Positions 10,217 to 21,161 of a stretch of DNA of 64,000 bases are shown here, piece by piece. The stretch is from Alisma plantago-aquatica (taxonomy: Eukaryota; Streptophyta; Magnoliopsida; Alismatales; Alismataceae). Location: positions 1,617,909,711 to 1,617,973,710 of the forward strand of contig OY856409.1 in the NCBI GenBank assembly GCA_963693085.1, in the 5' to 3' direction. Below the pieces are notes generated by a model. It searched no databases. It was not told the origin of the DNA and saw only the letters and a program-made list of their open reading frames with translations. The position numbers and the translations under genes are program-made. The stretch's first letter is position 1, and the number at the start of each line of letters is the position of its first letter.

Positions 10217-11636
10217 TGTTGGCTAAATGGACATCTATAAATCCCTTTGTTTTGATTATGACAAACATTTCATTCTTATTGATCTAACGAGCTACTTGAG
10301 TGTACAGGATTAAGGTAGATGCCAAAGCAACTAGGGAAATCCATATGCTTACATTAATGTTTTCATGCAATGTAATCGCTTTGTAAAAACTTGTACAAAT
10401 ATATAATGTACAAGTACTTAGATTGCATGTAAATCAAGTGTTAGATCTTCCCTAGCTAAACATCACATTTAGATAAGTCATCCCCTTCATATAGGATCAC
10501 ATATGCACACTCATACATATAATTAGTGCCTAAATTGCAACATTGAAACATGATCAATCTCGGTCGACAAACTCCTCGACCGAGACACTCTCGGTCGACA
10601 ATCTTCTCGACCGAGAAAGATCCAAAGTAGCCGTTAGACACAACAGACAAGTTAGTTGGCAGTTGGAGAAAGACGTTGCAAATCACTTGTTCCAGAGTGC
10701 CTGTCGGTCGACAAAAGTTCGACCGAGTAGGTGTCTCGGTCGACCATTCCTCGACCGAGATTGTCTCTGACAGCAACTGCAGAATTAATTAATTAGTCAT
10801 TGTTAAAGCAACAACTTTGTACCTAACGGATAGTTAAGCACTTAGAAACCCCTAGAAGTTGTCTAGAACGTCCTTAAGCATTCTTAGGCCATTCCTATAA
10901 ATAGGACAAGCCATAGGACACTCAAACACACTTGTTTACACTTGAGAATTCTTTGAGCATACTTTGAGCAATCTGTTTGTGAGAAAATTGAGCATTGTGA
11001 ACATTGGCTACTTCCTTCCTTAGCTCATAATTCGTGTCCTATAGGCTAGTATCTCCTACCCACTGCAATCACAAGTTCACACACTTGGTTAGGAGATCTA
11101 TACGCTTGATCTAGGCAAATCAAGCCTTGGTCTACAAAGGATAAGTTGTAATTTCCTTTTTCTTTCTTGTTCTCTTTTACCGTTTGTACTCTCCTTGCTA
11201 CTCCTAGGTTGGAGGCTGCTGATTGGAGAGGGTGGAGTTCTTCTTGGCGAAGAAGGTGACTTTGAGCTACTTCAGAAGGCTGGTGCAACGGGAGGTTACT
11301 TCTAGAGAGGAAGGCTACTTCAAGGGGGAGCTTGGAGTTACTTCAAGAAGGCTACCTCAAAGTTGGTGCACCTACTTCAAGTGAAGGTTGCTCAAAGGGT
11401 GTAAAGGAAAGTATTGTATTTTGTATAAATCCTTGAGAAGGTAATAAAATAAATACTTTCAAAATCTCGGTTGGGTAAGAAACCGGGTAGTGGACTGGCA
11501 ACTTTAGTATTTGCTAAAGTTGGAACCACTCTAAACACCTGTCTCCTTCTTCTAATTTTTAATTGTGGTTGTTTGAGTTCAATAAATTGTTAAAATTATT
11601 TAAAAACTCTATTCACCCCCCCTCTAGTGTTTTTCA
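10217..11636 (+). repeat. 3' LTR of the nested element
   Basis: 1420 bp, with intact TGTTGG start and CA end. About 24 substitutions from the 5' LTR by eye. Palindrome array at 10559-10756 and TATA box at 10896-10903. Six filler bases AAGGCT (11637-11642) follow before the right copy of the 112-bp flank duplication. Confidence 0.95.
10559..10756 (+). repeat. Palindrome array in the 3' LTR (4 units)
   Basis: The same four units as in the 5' LTR. Here units 1 and 2 have the fully symmetric TCGGTCGAC left arm, so the 5' LTR copies carry the mutations. Confidence 0.93.
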
Positions 11637-11642
11637 AAGGCT

Positions 11643-11754
11643 ATCAATTTTCTTATAAAAGTACCTTTACCAAGCCAAAACAAAGGCTATTTCGGATTCT
11701 TTTCTTTACCCTTGCTTGGAAAACGACAAAGGAGCTGTGGAGGAGCAGGAGGAC
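11643..11754 (+). repeat. 112-bp flank duplication, right copy
   Basis: Matches 3842-3953 with two substitutions and continues directly into the rest of the giant LTR. The preceding six bases AAGGCT, read with the LTR-terminal CA and the next AT, repeat a CAAAGGCTAT motif found inside the unit (3880-3889), as expected for a template switch during repair. Confidence 0.9.
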
Positions 11755-12199
11755 GACCCCAACCTGTCGGTAAGGTCCTTGACCTTCGTTCTCCTTGATT
11801 CCATGGTGGAAATAAAAAATAAATCATTGATTTCTTCTTATTTGGATCTCCTCTTCAACCCTAGCCTACTTTTTCATCCAAAAGCTTGAGGACGAGCTTA
11901 GGGGGAGTTGCTAGAGCTTCATCCACCATTAATGGCGTGAGCTTGAAGCTTTGGAGCTCAATTGGAGGCGGGTTTTATAACTCAAACCCTTAATCATTGC
12001 TATTGCATCAATCAATTATGCTTTGTTGATTGTTTTCTTCAATTTGATACATACTTGTTTCCTTGCTGCAATTTCCATCAAGAACGGTTGTTGTTCTTGG
12101 TTGTTCAAAGGAAGGGTATGATGACATCATCCTAGATGCTTATCCAAAGAAAAGTACCAAGCCAAATGGTCTTGATATCTATTCCAAATCGTTTTAAAT

Positions 12200-12790
12200 T
12201 GATTGGCTATGCGGTTTCAGCAAACGTTTTAGGGAAAACGGTTTCAAGACCATTTGATATGGTTGAACAAGAGTTGACCATTTGGGAATCTTGTTCTTAA
12301 TTATGTAGGATAATGACCCTCCAAATTTTAGGGGATAACTCCAAAGGAATCGTGAGTTGAAGGCCAATCAATTAGATAAATCGAATTGAATTAAATGCTG
12401 ATTTTCAACCTGATCAACTTGACCTGTTTGGGAAAACGGTTTCAAGACCATTTGAGTGTGTTAACCAAGCATTGACCGTTTGGGATTCCTGTTTAGAATG
12501 ATGTTGGTTAATGACCCTCCAAATTTGAAGGATTAACTCCCAAGGAATCGTGAGTTGAAGCCTAATCAATTAGGGAAACCTAATTGAATTAAGTGCTGAT
12601 TTTCAATCTGATTTAATTGACCTTTTTGAGTAAACGGTCTCAAGACCGTTTGAATGCATTGACCAAGGGTTGAATGTTTGGGATTACTGTTCCTAATGAT
12701 GTGGTATAATGACTCACCAAATTTGAGGGATTAACTCCCAAGGAATCATGAGTTGAAGGCTATTCAATTAAGCAAACCCTAATTGTTTAT
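12200..12790 (+). repeat. Three 198-bp tandem repeats in the giant LTR
   Basis: Units start near 12232, 12430 and 12628 (period 198). Each opens with a palindromic core, AAACGGTTTCAAGACC or AAACGGTCTCAAGACCGTTT, and each contains GACTC/GACCC-TCCAAATTT and AAGGAATCGTGAGTTGAAG. The units are diverged, so the array is old. Confidence 0.85.
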
Positions 12791-12939
12791 GGAAGCAATA
12801 ACTCAGGATACTATGTCAAACATAGTTGTTTGTATTTGATCAGATGGTTGATGTAACCAAATCAAGTGGAGAGAATGATAGAAATGAATTCATACATGAG
12901 TATGATTCATATGGTGATTTAGGGTAGGATCCTTAGTAA

Positions 12940-13440
12940 AGAGATCAAGAAACCCTAATTGAGAAGGTTAACGAACCCTAACCCTGATTTAGGGAAATTC
13001 TGAGTAAAACCCTAATCTAGGGTAATAGTGTAACCCTAATTAAGGGTAATAATGTAACCCTAATTAAGGGTAATGACTTGGGTAACTCTAATTTAAGGTA
13101 ATGAAATACCAAACCCTAATTGGAGGAATAATGAATCCCTAATTTATGGGTAATTGAATGAAACCCTAATTGGGATGATTAGTGAAACCCTAATTGAGGG
13201 TGATTCCCTGAGAAACTCTAATTGAGGATGATTCCATGTGAAACCCTAATTGAGGGCGATGTCATATGAAACCTTAAACCTAACACAGAGTAAAGCTATG
13301 TAAAACCCTAAATTTGGGATATAGTGCATGGAATTCTAATCATGGGCAATATGATGATAAATCATAACCCTAATGTCTGGGTAATGATATGAGTAAACCT
13401 TAATGATGAAATAATGAGTAATACCCTATAATGATGAAAT
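12940..13440 (+). repeat. Telobox-like AAACCCTAATT array in the giant LTR
   Basis: More than a dozen irregularly spaced AAACCCTAATT or AACCCTAATTaaGGGT motifs about 25-40 bp apart. A matching array in inverse orientation is at about 39230-39660 in the related minus-strand LTR, so the array is a feature of the family and not a telomeric insertion. Confidence 0.8.
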
Positions 13441-16159
13441 ATCTCAAGTGGTTGACTATAGGCAACCTTATAACAAGCAATGCCTTAATTTGAGATGAGT
13501 CCATATCATTGAAGATAGTTGGACAATCCTTGTGTGTGATCTATGCACATCATGGTAAAGGTGATAGGTTGGTTGATGAAAGTATTAAGATGTGAAATTC
13601 CTTATTATAAGATAAGTTAATAAACTCATGTAAGATAGAAGTGATGAGGGAAGTGATACATTGAGACATGATAGATATCACATTTAGCATTTCAGGGTTG
13701 ATATACATTGATGCATCTCAAATCCAATATTTTTAGATAAGATACACAAGGAGAGTGTTATGTAAATTGTCACAATGAAATGTAATGAGTTTAACATACT
13801 TGATAAGTAAGCTAAAATGAGTATGATGTAATCATACCATGATAATGATGAGAGATAAACTCATACCTTGTGTTGATGATCATTTAATGATAAATGATAA
13901 GAATATTAAATACTTGGAATGTCGATGGATGCTCCTAGATGTATGGAACAATATATTAGGGTTGGATTGATAAAATGAACATGAAACCCTAATTGATGTG
14001 AATAGTAAACCCTAACCCTGTGGAGGAAATAGTGGTGTTACTATTATATTACATGAGTTAATATGTTATTGTTGCCTAGTGAGAGGTGACAAGATGTTTA
14101 ATGGCCTTGTGAGCGATATGGTTAGATGTTACTTAGTAAGAAGTAACAAGATGTTTCATGGGCATGATTGAGCCCTGAATGAGGTGTATTCCTCTTATGT
14201 TGATAAGGGTAGATACCCTGTAATATTGTGAAAGAGATTTATATCCTGTGATAGCATGATGACTGGTGTAGTCTCATGAATGGCAAGTGAATATTACCAT
14301 GTGATGATGAGATGAGAAATTATGTTTCATATGTTTTATATCTTTTTAGGTTTTGATATTTATATGCTTGCTAGAAGTGAATTAGGGTTTGTATGTCCAC
14401 TTGTTTGATGCAGCCTTAATTCACCCAATTGGCATAACTAATCAAGTGCAACTCTAATCATATAGTGTCCTGTGCCATAGATCCATCTGAGTGTCAGAAC
14501 TTGCCAGATGGTGAAACGAGTATTCCTAAGGGAAACTCGGAGCGCATACTGATGAGTATGCGGGGTGCTTGTCATCCTGAATTCAAGTGTTTAGGGAGGA
14601 TGATTGTGGTCATACCTAGCCCTTAGTTTGAGAACGGTTGCGGTCGTGTCTCGGTGATTATATATGTGATGATATTAGAGGACAAATGTGGTTGTACTTC
14701 AGATGGTAGGGTATGCGTACCCACCTCTTTCACTAGTGTCGTGACCTATACCAAGGACGGACTAGGCTGTTAGCAGCTTGACCTTTTGTGTCACTGTGGC
14801 GGACCCGTACTGACCGGGGGCGGAGAAGATCTTAGGAGTCCGGCTCTTCCTAGATCTTGTATGGCACTGATTTTGACTTAGCAGTGGTCAGTTGGATTTT
14901 GAGTGGTATCCTCAATTTCCTCAGGACATAATAAAAGATATAATACAGCCGTATAACATATCTGTTTAGGGTTATACATGACGCTTCACATTGGATGATA
15001 ACCCTAGTTTGTTCTCTTTACATAAAGATGATGCTTAGTGCAACTAAGAGATAGTAATTATACTTATGTTGTGGGTATGCATAAGACTGTAAATGTGTAC
15101 ATACAATAGTCATGCTTATGTTGATATCCTACTGCTACTGTTGATTATAATCATGATGCTAGATATCTCATGTTGATAGTTATGTTTCGCATGCTATCCA
15201 TGCCTCTATAATTAGAAATACATGACAGAGGCTTAATGCCTGGTTGTGTAATTAGGATTGGTATAGTCCAATGCCTGAAACATTTATACCTGATTGATAT
15301 AGTTTAATGCTTCAATAAGACATGATGATTTATATAATCACATGTCTGGCATAAGTGAATACTTGTTTAGCAGATTGGCTAAGGCCAACAAATAGAAACA
15401 AGAATGAATCATGGGTGACAGATCAGAATAATGAATGACATGAGCAAAGCTTGAGATGTTGAAAATGTATGGTAGATAAATTTTATACATGTTCTTTCTA
15501 TTTCTTATAAAGAGAAGAGATGAATTACTGTTCAATCATAGATAGGTGTAATACTTTAAAAGATGAGAATGATCTAAACTGCTTATCCTCTGCTCAGTTT
15601 TATATTAATTAAACTACAATAATGATGTTTCTGGCAGAGAGTTATATCTCTCACTGGGGCAATTTTCAATTGTCTCACCCCCGTGGGAACCAACATTTTT
15701 AGGTGGACGAGTGTGAAAGGGACTGAGAATATCTTGCAGAGGAAGAACATCAGCAGCAATAGGGACAGTAGTGACAACTCATGTTGAGTATGTTGTCTAT
15801 CATGTTTGGTAGATTGAAGTCATATGTGTCGTCTCTGTACTCTCAGGTCCTCGGAGTTAGTACTTAGTGCTTTTAATGTATCATTTTGAGATTTTTGGCT
15901 TGATGCCTCGAGGTTATTATGTTGTTTGTGTTTAGCTTTTAACAAGGCAGTTGATGTTGTAACCCTCGAGAAGAGATGGTATAAGATATATACTTATGAA
16001 CCATGATGTAAATGTAATACATTGGTTATTGTTGAAAGAGTTTTCCTATGATTGGGTCTCTTTGAAAAAGGTTTAAATTTTTTAGTGATTTTCTGTAATC
16101 CGCTGCTTAGTGAACACTTCCGCATTAGTTAATTATGTTTTTGTTAGTTGGATGCTACA

Positions 16160-16164
16160 GTCAA
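16160..16164. repeat. Target-site duplication GTCAA (right)
   Basis: Second copy of the GTCAA duplication flanking the giant solo LTR; see 2959-2963. Confidence 0.93.
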
Positions 16165-16182
16165 TGCTAGCATTAACTAACA
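16165..16182 (-). mobile_element. Short old LTR, part 2
   Basis: The outer 18 bp of the LTR whose larger part is 2824-2963. On the minus strand it provides the TGTTAG start. Segmental homology with copy 2 resumes here (16165 aligns with 44468). Confidence 0.5.
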
Positions 16183-18106
16183 ACCAATCCATAGATTAAT
16201 CGATAATCAATTAATATTAAGGGGGATGATCATTGCGTTGAGATATTTTGAAATATGTACCCAAGATAGCTAGTTAAGAAGGTGGTTAGAAAATTAATAT
16301 GAGTATAAATTGCTACAACCCTAGTTGGAGAATGTGTGCATCCTAGTATTTATATGTATTTGGATTGTATTTGATGTGAGGGTAGACATTAATGAATGGA
16401 CCTAGATGATAAATGTATTAGTAGAAGTTGAATTTCAATAAATAAGCACGTAGTTGGCATTAAATAAGGGCTTTATGAGAACTTCAAATGGTGATTTCAT
16501 CTTAACAATTTACAATATGCAACACGCAACCTACCTAATAGAGCCTTAAAAAGAGACACATGTTTCTATACCAGTAATATTAATATAAGAAATGAACTTA
16601 GTGGGGAAATGTGAACATCAATAGCCAAGTTGGTTGCATTAGACCATCTTTATCAATATAATCTTATGTGGTTGTTAATCCTATCAAATATTCTCAATGA
16701 TGTTTTATTTTTGTTTTTAAGTACATTACATAGATATAACCATGTCTAATTATCTATAAAATGTATAATAATAATATGTTCGTAAATGATAAAATGAATC
16801 CACTAATTTCTATTACTATGTCAGACTAATTTCTCTACTTTCATTGTTAAGATTTAAATAAGGTGGGAACATTGATAATTTTATTTGTAAAATATGTAAT
16901 GAAAATGGGGAAATGTTTATAAACAAATAAATATTTTTCAATATTTGACGTCAATATCGTTTATTGCTAATAAATTTCATTACAATTTCTCTACTATATT
17001 CAATACCGTACATATTGTTTTCATCATATGAGGATACCTTGAGATGTATGACTCAAATACCAAATACTTATAAGTGAGAGTAATAGTTAGTAAAGACCTA
17101 ATAAACAAAATCAAATCTAAAATGAGTTTTTTTTACAATACAAGCATATAAACTATAAGTAATCTAAGTGTTTGTATTGCATTAATTATGAATTGTATAT
17201 CATGCAAAATATAAAACTATAGGTATAAGTGATGCAATATCCCAAAGAAAGTATGTTCACTTATTCTAATTTAGGTAAATAAAACCTTGTACTTTTACCT
17301 AGAAAGTAGAATCTAAATATGTGTCCACACCTTGTGTGTTGGGGGTGTAGACATCATGAAAAAAAGGGAAATGTTATTCTATTCCTACTAGATAGGTATC
17401 ACCTTATTTGAGAAAAACATTAGAACAATGAGATATTCTTAGTGTTGGTAAATTATAAAATCAATAAAATAATTGACTTTATATTGGTTGATGGTGTTTT
17501 GAATATAATTCATACCTATTTTTCTTGTTCATTCCTTTACTAGACAACAAGTATGCTAAATACCAACATGTAATGAACTATATTGTTATATAAATGAGTT
17601 TGTACACAAAAAAGTTCAATATTGGTTGTAAAAGTAATAAAGAACATATGTTAGAGAAATACTTCATATCAATTTTAGAGAAAATAGAGAAAAAATAAAA
17701 ATAACACCTTTGTATTAAAAAATACCAAAACTAGCACTATGTTAAAAATAATTTTGAAAATATCACCTTTTTGGTGAATACACATGAATTCCCAATGCAT
17801 TCAACTTCCCATGTGAGTGTGTTGAATTTTAGATGCATTCATCTTTGTGACAAAATACATCTGAAATTTAGATACATTCAACAAAAATGACTTCAAAAAT
17901 TTTTTGGGCATTGATATCATGTAAAATATCTCCTATTGTAATAGATGTTAATCATTGGAAAAGATAAATCTATCAATGTTTGTAATGAATAAGAGGGATT
18001 TTATTGTAAGAATATATAATGTATAAAATGTTAGGAAAAATTACATTATGATCCTAAAATTATTCTAACTACATACTTGAATCGGTTCCTTATTTACAAT
18101 AATACA

Positions 18107-18139
18107 TACACACAAACACAAACACAAACACAAACACAA

Positions 18140-18177
<38 letters not shown>

Positions 18178-18212
18178 TTATTTATTTATTTATTTATTTA
18201 TATATATATATG
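18107..18212. repeat. Compound microsatellite
   Basis: (ACAAAC)n, (AC)n, (AT)n, (TTTA)n and (TA)n in series. The copy 2 equivalent (46411-46505) lacks the TTTA block and has a longer AT block. Confidence 0.95.
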
Positions 18213-18835
18213 TATAAGGATACACTAAGATACATACTTAATATTATTATACATACATATTTTTGTATGTCCATATAAAAATGTAAGATATATTCTTATT
18301 AAAATATCTATATTAATATACATTAATATTAAAAAATTAAAATGCATTCATCTTATATAAATTTTATAAATTCAATTAAGATTCTTTTAATAATTTTTGA
18401 TAACATATATATAATTCCCTTTGAGCTTATTCATATTTCTATCTATTTATAGAGATATATATCCATGCATATGTAGCATTTTTTTAAAAATTACTTCTCC
18501 AGTGTAGTTAATGCATCGAAGTATTTTTAATCATAATAACTAAAGCATGAGGAAACAAATCTACCATGATGAGACGACCGGTAACCAAAAGAGTCTACTT
18601 TTCTAGATAACGAGTATGCGTATGTATGTATATGCACACATTAGATATACTTGTATTTGATTTACATACATGTTGTTAGCATGTATAAATGCAAAGCATA
18701 TAATATATGCTTAATATGATATCAATATTCATATACATCCAAATTGAGCATATAAAATATTTCCATCTTATACAATTTTTGGAATTTTGATAAGCTTTGT
18801 ATATATATATATTTTTATTTATTCTTGTCATGTTT

Positions 18836-18899
18836 GTGTTTGTGTGTGTGTGTTTGTGTGTGTATATATATATTTATATATATATATTATATATGTGTG
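18836..18899. repeat. TG/TA compound microsatellite beside the MITE
   Basis: TGTTTGTG, (TG)n and (TA)n runs leading directly into the MITE's left end. It is an approximate inverse of the tract at 18107-18212. Confidence 0.9.
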
Positions 18900-19496
18900 T
18901 AGGGGTGTTAAAAAATATTTTTGGGATGGTTAGTGGTCGGATACAACCAAGTTGATATAAAATAGCTCAACCCATAATCGATCCAGAACCAAATTCTTTA
19001 CAAGGTCGTATGTCTGAAATTGGACTCTAATTTATTGTGTGTAACCCAAAACCTAACTTGGGTCATATATTTTTGTTAATTACACATAATATTTATATTC
19101 AATCCATATATAATTTGGGTTTTACTGGTGTTAAAAAATATTTCCAGGATGGTTACTGGTCAGATAGCAACTAGGTTGATATAAAATATCTCAACCCACA
19201 ATCGATCCAAAACAAATTCTTTGCAAGGTCGTATGTCTGAAACCAGACTCGGATTCATAATGTGTAACCCTAACCGAACTTGGGTCATAAAATTTTATTA
19301 ATTACATATAATAATTTTGTCAATTAATATAAAATTTGGGTTAAAAACATCACCTCCCAAAATTGACCCAATTCCAATTCAGACATCAATATCTAAATCT
19401 AGAACCAACCTACTGATAAAATATAAAACTGTGACACATTTGTTTTGGGTCGGACAATATCAGATTCATAGGTTTGGAAAAAAATTGACAACCCTA
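18900..19496. mobile_element. hAT-like MITE, about 0.6 kb
   Basis: The ends read TAGGGGTGTTAA and TTGACAACCCTA, inverted repeats matching at 10 of 12 bases; TAGGGGTGT is a common plant hAT terminus. The subterminal half is repeated inside with a period of 223 bp (18904 and 19127 both start GGTGTTAAAAAATATTT). Flanks are TG-rich, so the 8-bp target duplication is ambiguous; the best candidate is ATGTGTGT on the left against ATGTGTGG in copy 2. No transposase is encoded. A copy at the same site is at 47212-47811, so the insertion predates the segmental duplication. Confidence 0.75.
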
Positions 19497-19607
19497 TGTG
19501 GGTATCTGGTATACATATGTATGTATATATACATGCATGTTTATGTATATATTTTTATTAATTTGTTTTTTTTAATCTATTTCAACATTCATTTATGAAT
19601 CAGATCA

Positions 19608-20085
19608 TTAAGTGTAATAATAAGTAAATCATGAAGAAATGAATCCACCACATTGAGGTGACTAGTAATAGATAGAGTTTGAGTTTCAAGATAATGGGAA
19701 CCTCATTATTAGAATGGGGAGATGTGCTTGAAAGATAACTACAAAAAGAATTGTTGTACTTTAGGATGTCTTGAGCTAGCATATCAAGGTAATCCCTTTT
19801 GGTTGAAGGGTTCTTTAGAGCATGTATGAGAACCATGGATTCTTATTCAAGCTCTATATGAAGGAGTTTGATTTTCATGCTTGCTTGATTCATTCATGGG
19901 CAGCAATAAGAAAAATCTAATGGCCACCTTGTATTTACTAGGTGTTGCATTATAATGAGAAGATTTCCATAATCATTTTTAAATATTGTTCTTAATGGAA
20001 CCTTACCCTCGTTAATTGCAACATCTGTGTTGATGCCACCAACACCTAATGGAATTGTCAACCATTATTGTGAAACTGATGCACA
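19608..20085 (-). pseudogene. LINE-type RNase H remnant (minus strand)
   Basis: Read on the minus strand, the order is G-G-I-N-T-D-V, then LRTIFKNDYGN-like, then an IELE stretch followed by ALKNPSTKRDYLDMLAQDI and N-N-E-V. This is the pattern of plant LINE-associated RNase H (RVT_3: start Asp, Glu-x-Asp helix, N-x-V-A-D end). The tail with W-W-I-H-F-F resembles the V-W-x-x-x-P-P-F ending of that family. Frame breaks and lost catalytic residues mark it as dead. It lies downstream of an RT tail (20844-21041) and an ORF1 remnant on the same strand, so all three probably come from one LINE with the RT core deleted. Confidence 0.6.
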
Positions 20086-20843
20086 TTATGGGTGCATTTG
20101 TGATTCATTTGATGTCATCAGAAATCCATGTATGGGTGGTTTGAAGAAGTGATTAGGGTTTAAGAGGTTCATCCCCAAACACTCTCGAGATCCTATAGTT
20201 CAAGCATGTCAACCACAGAACCATTAGTTCATCAATTGTCTGCTAATCAGCATCCATGTAGAGTTCTAGTAGGCTCACCACTGCCAATCTATCCACTAAA
20301 AGAAATCATATCACTTGGGAACCTTCTTGTTTCTTGCACCACTCTATCACTCTATGAAGGCCTCATGTATGTGTGGTATTATTTCCAATTTTGATTTACA
20401 AATGCAATGACATGTCTATATCTAATTCTACTATTTATTATCAAGATCCCTATTACAACCCTCCAAAGGAAGTGAGATTTTTAGTGGCCACTTTGAGTTC
20501 TAGATTTAGCCCCATATACAGTCAAGGCTTCTTTATCATTTTCTTGTATATGTGGATCATCTGACCCTACCTATCTAATAAGAAGATCAAATCCTAAACA
20601 AACTCAAGTTGTGTGGCCACCAAGTCAGGCAATCATCTTTCCCGTTATGTCTGAAAGGTGCTATTTTATTGTTGTAGTCTCTAAAGAAAAGTAGATATTC
20701 ACCTCTATCACATCCCATTTGCTACTATCTTTGAGGATCATATGATCAATTCCTAGAAGAATGATAGTCTCCAAGTTCTCATCCCACTATCAGATCCACT
20801 TTCCCTCCATGCTTAAATATTTCACCCATTTCCTAGTCCCCAA

Positions 20844-21060
20844 TTAATCCTCCATAACCGAAGGTCCCCCATAAAAGAACCTCATGCAGATCAAGAATTT
20901 AGGCACAATATTTCTTAAAATAGGTACTTTATAGCTAGTTGTTAAATTTGTTTTTCCAAAAAAAGTGTCATTGAAAGTATTCATGTCCTTAAAGCCCATT
21001 CCTTCATTTTTGGGTTTGAACATGTTCTCCCGACATGCCATGATATTGTCCTTTGCTCCA
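20844..21060 (-). pseudogene. LINE ORF2 reverse-transcriptase C-terminal remnant
   Basis: The minus-strand stretch with F-K-P-K-N-E-G-M-G-F-K-D-M-N-T-F-N matches the conserved P-K-x-x-G-G-L-G-x-(R/K)-D-x-x-x-F-N block after the RT domain of plant L1 LINEs. About 65 codons are open. The palm and finger motifs that should precede it are missing: ORF1 sequence lies immediately upstream (21162-22172). The copy 2 equivalent is 49149-49358. Confidence 0.65.
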
Positions 21061-21161
21061 GATTAAAATCTATCTCACTAATGATGCATGTCCATAGATG
21101 GAAAATACTCATCACATGTGTTATAATTCCTTAGGTGATGGCTTTGATCAGTACCTCCTTC

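Larger units (their letters stand above)
3954..11636 (+). mobile_element. Nested non-autonomous LTR retrotransposon, 7.7 kb
   Basis: Two LTRs of 1419 and 1420 bp (about 24 differences by eye, 1.7%) flank a 4.84-kb interior with a PBS (5375-5386) and a purine tract (10203-10216). The LTR start TGTTGGC and the purine tract AAAGGGGGAGAT resemble SIRE-type Copia elements. The interior has two reading regions (5420-6325 and 7871-9241) and nothing resembling protease, integrase, reverse transcriptase or RNase H, so it must rely on enzymes from another element. The first bases of the 5' LTR read TATTGG instead of TGTTGG. The flanks show a 112-bp duplication, not 5 bp. Confidence 0.92.
2964..16159 (+). 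mobile_element. Giant solo LTR of a Gypsy element, split by a nested element
   Basis: The sequence starts TGTAACACCCC and ends GATGCTACA, flanked by 5-bp duplications. After removal of the nested element and one copy of its 112-bp flank duplication, about 5.4 kb remains (2964-3953 plus 11755-16159). None of it encodes gag or pol. The 3' part matches the LTR that precedes a PBS and gag at 37294-40560 on the other strand, so all 5.4 kb is LTR. A single LTR with matching target duplications is the usual product of LTR-LTR recombination. Relatives with initiator-Met PBS and this gag type are Tekay/Del chromoviruses, but the lineage is inferred. Confidence 0.85.
16183..20420. repeat. Large inverted repeat, left arm (copy 1)
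   Basis: The reverse complement of this stretch matches about 23050-28300 in collinear order. Paired segments include 16560-16650 with 27770-27860, 16700-16860 with 25430-25640, 17250-17440 with 24950-25160, 17640-17900 with 24480-24770, 18520-18620 with 23940-24050, 19740-20060 with 23570-23930, and 20170-20330 with 23180-23310. Identity is roughly 60-75% by eye with many indels. The arm has gained a hAT-like MITE and a region of about 1 kb around it that the other arm lacks. The outer edge abuts the short old LTR. Confidence 0.85.

Noticed and set aside
12940..13440. Interstitial telomere
   Set aside because: Motifs are irregularly spaced, mixed with AATTGGG halves and shared with a related LTR elsewhere, so they belong to the LTR family.
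19317..19598. 93-codon plus-strand ORF
   Set aside because: Begins inside the MITE and ends in AT-rich microsatellite-like sequence; not open at the same length in copy 2.
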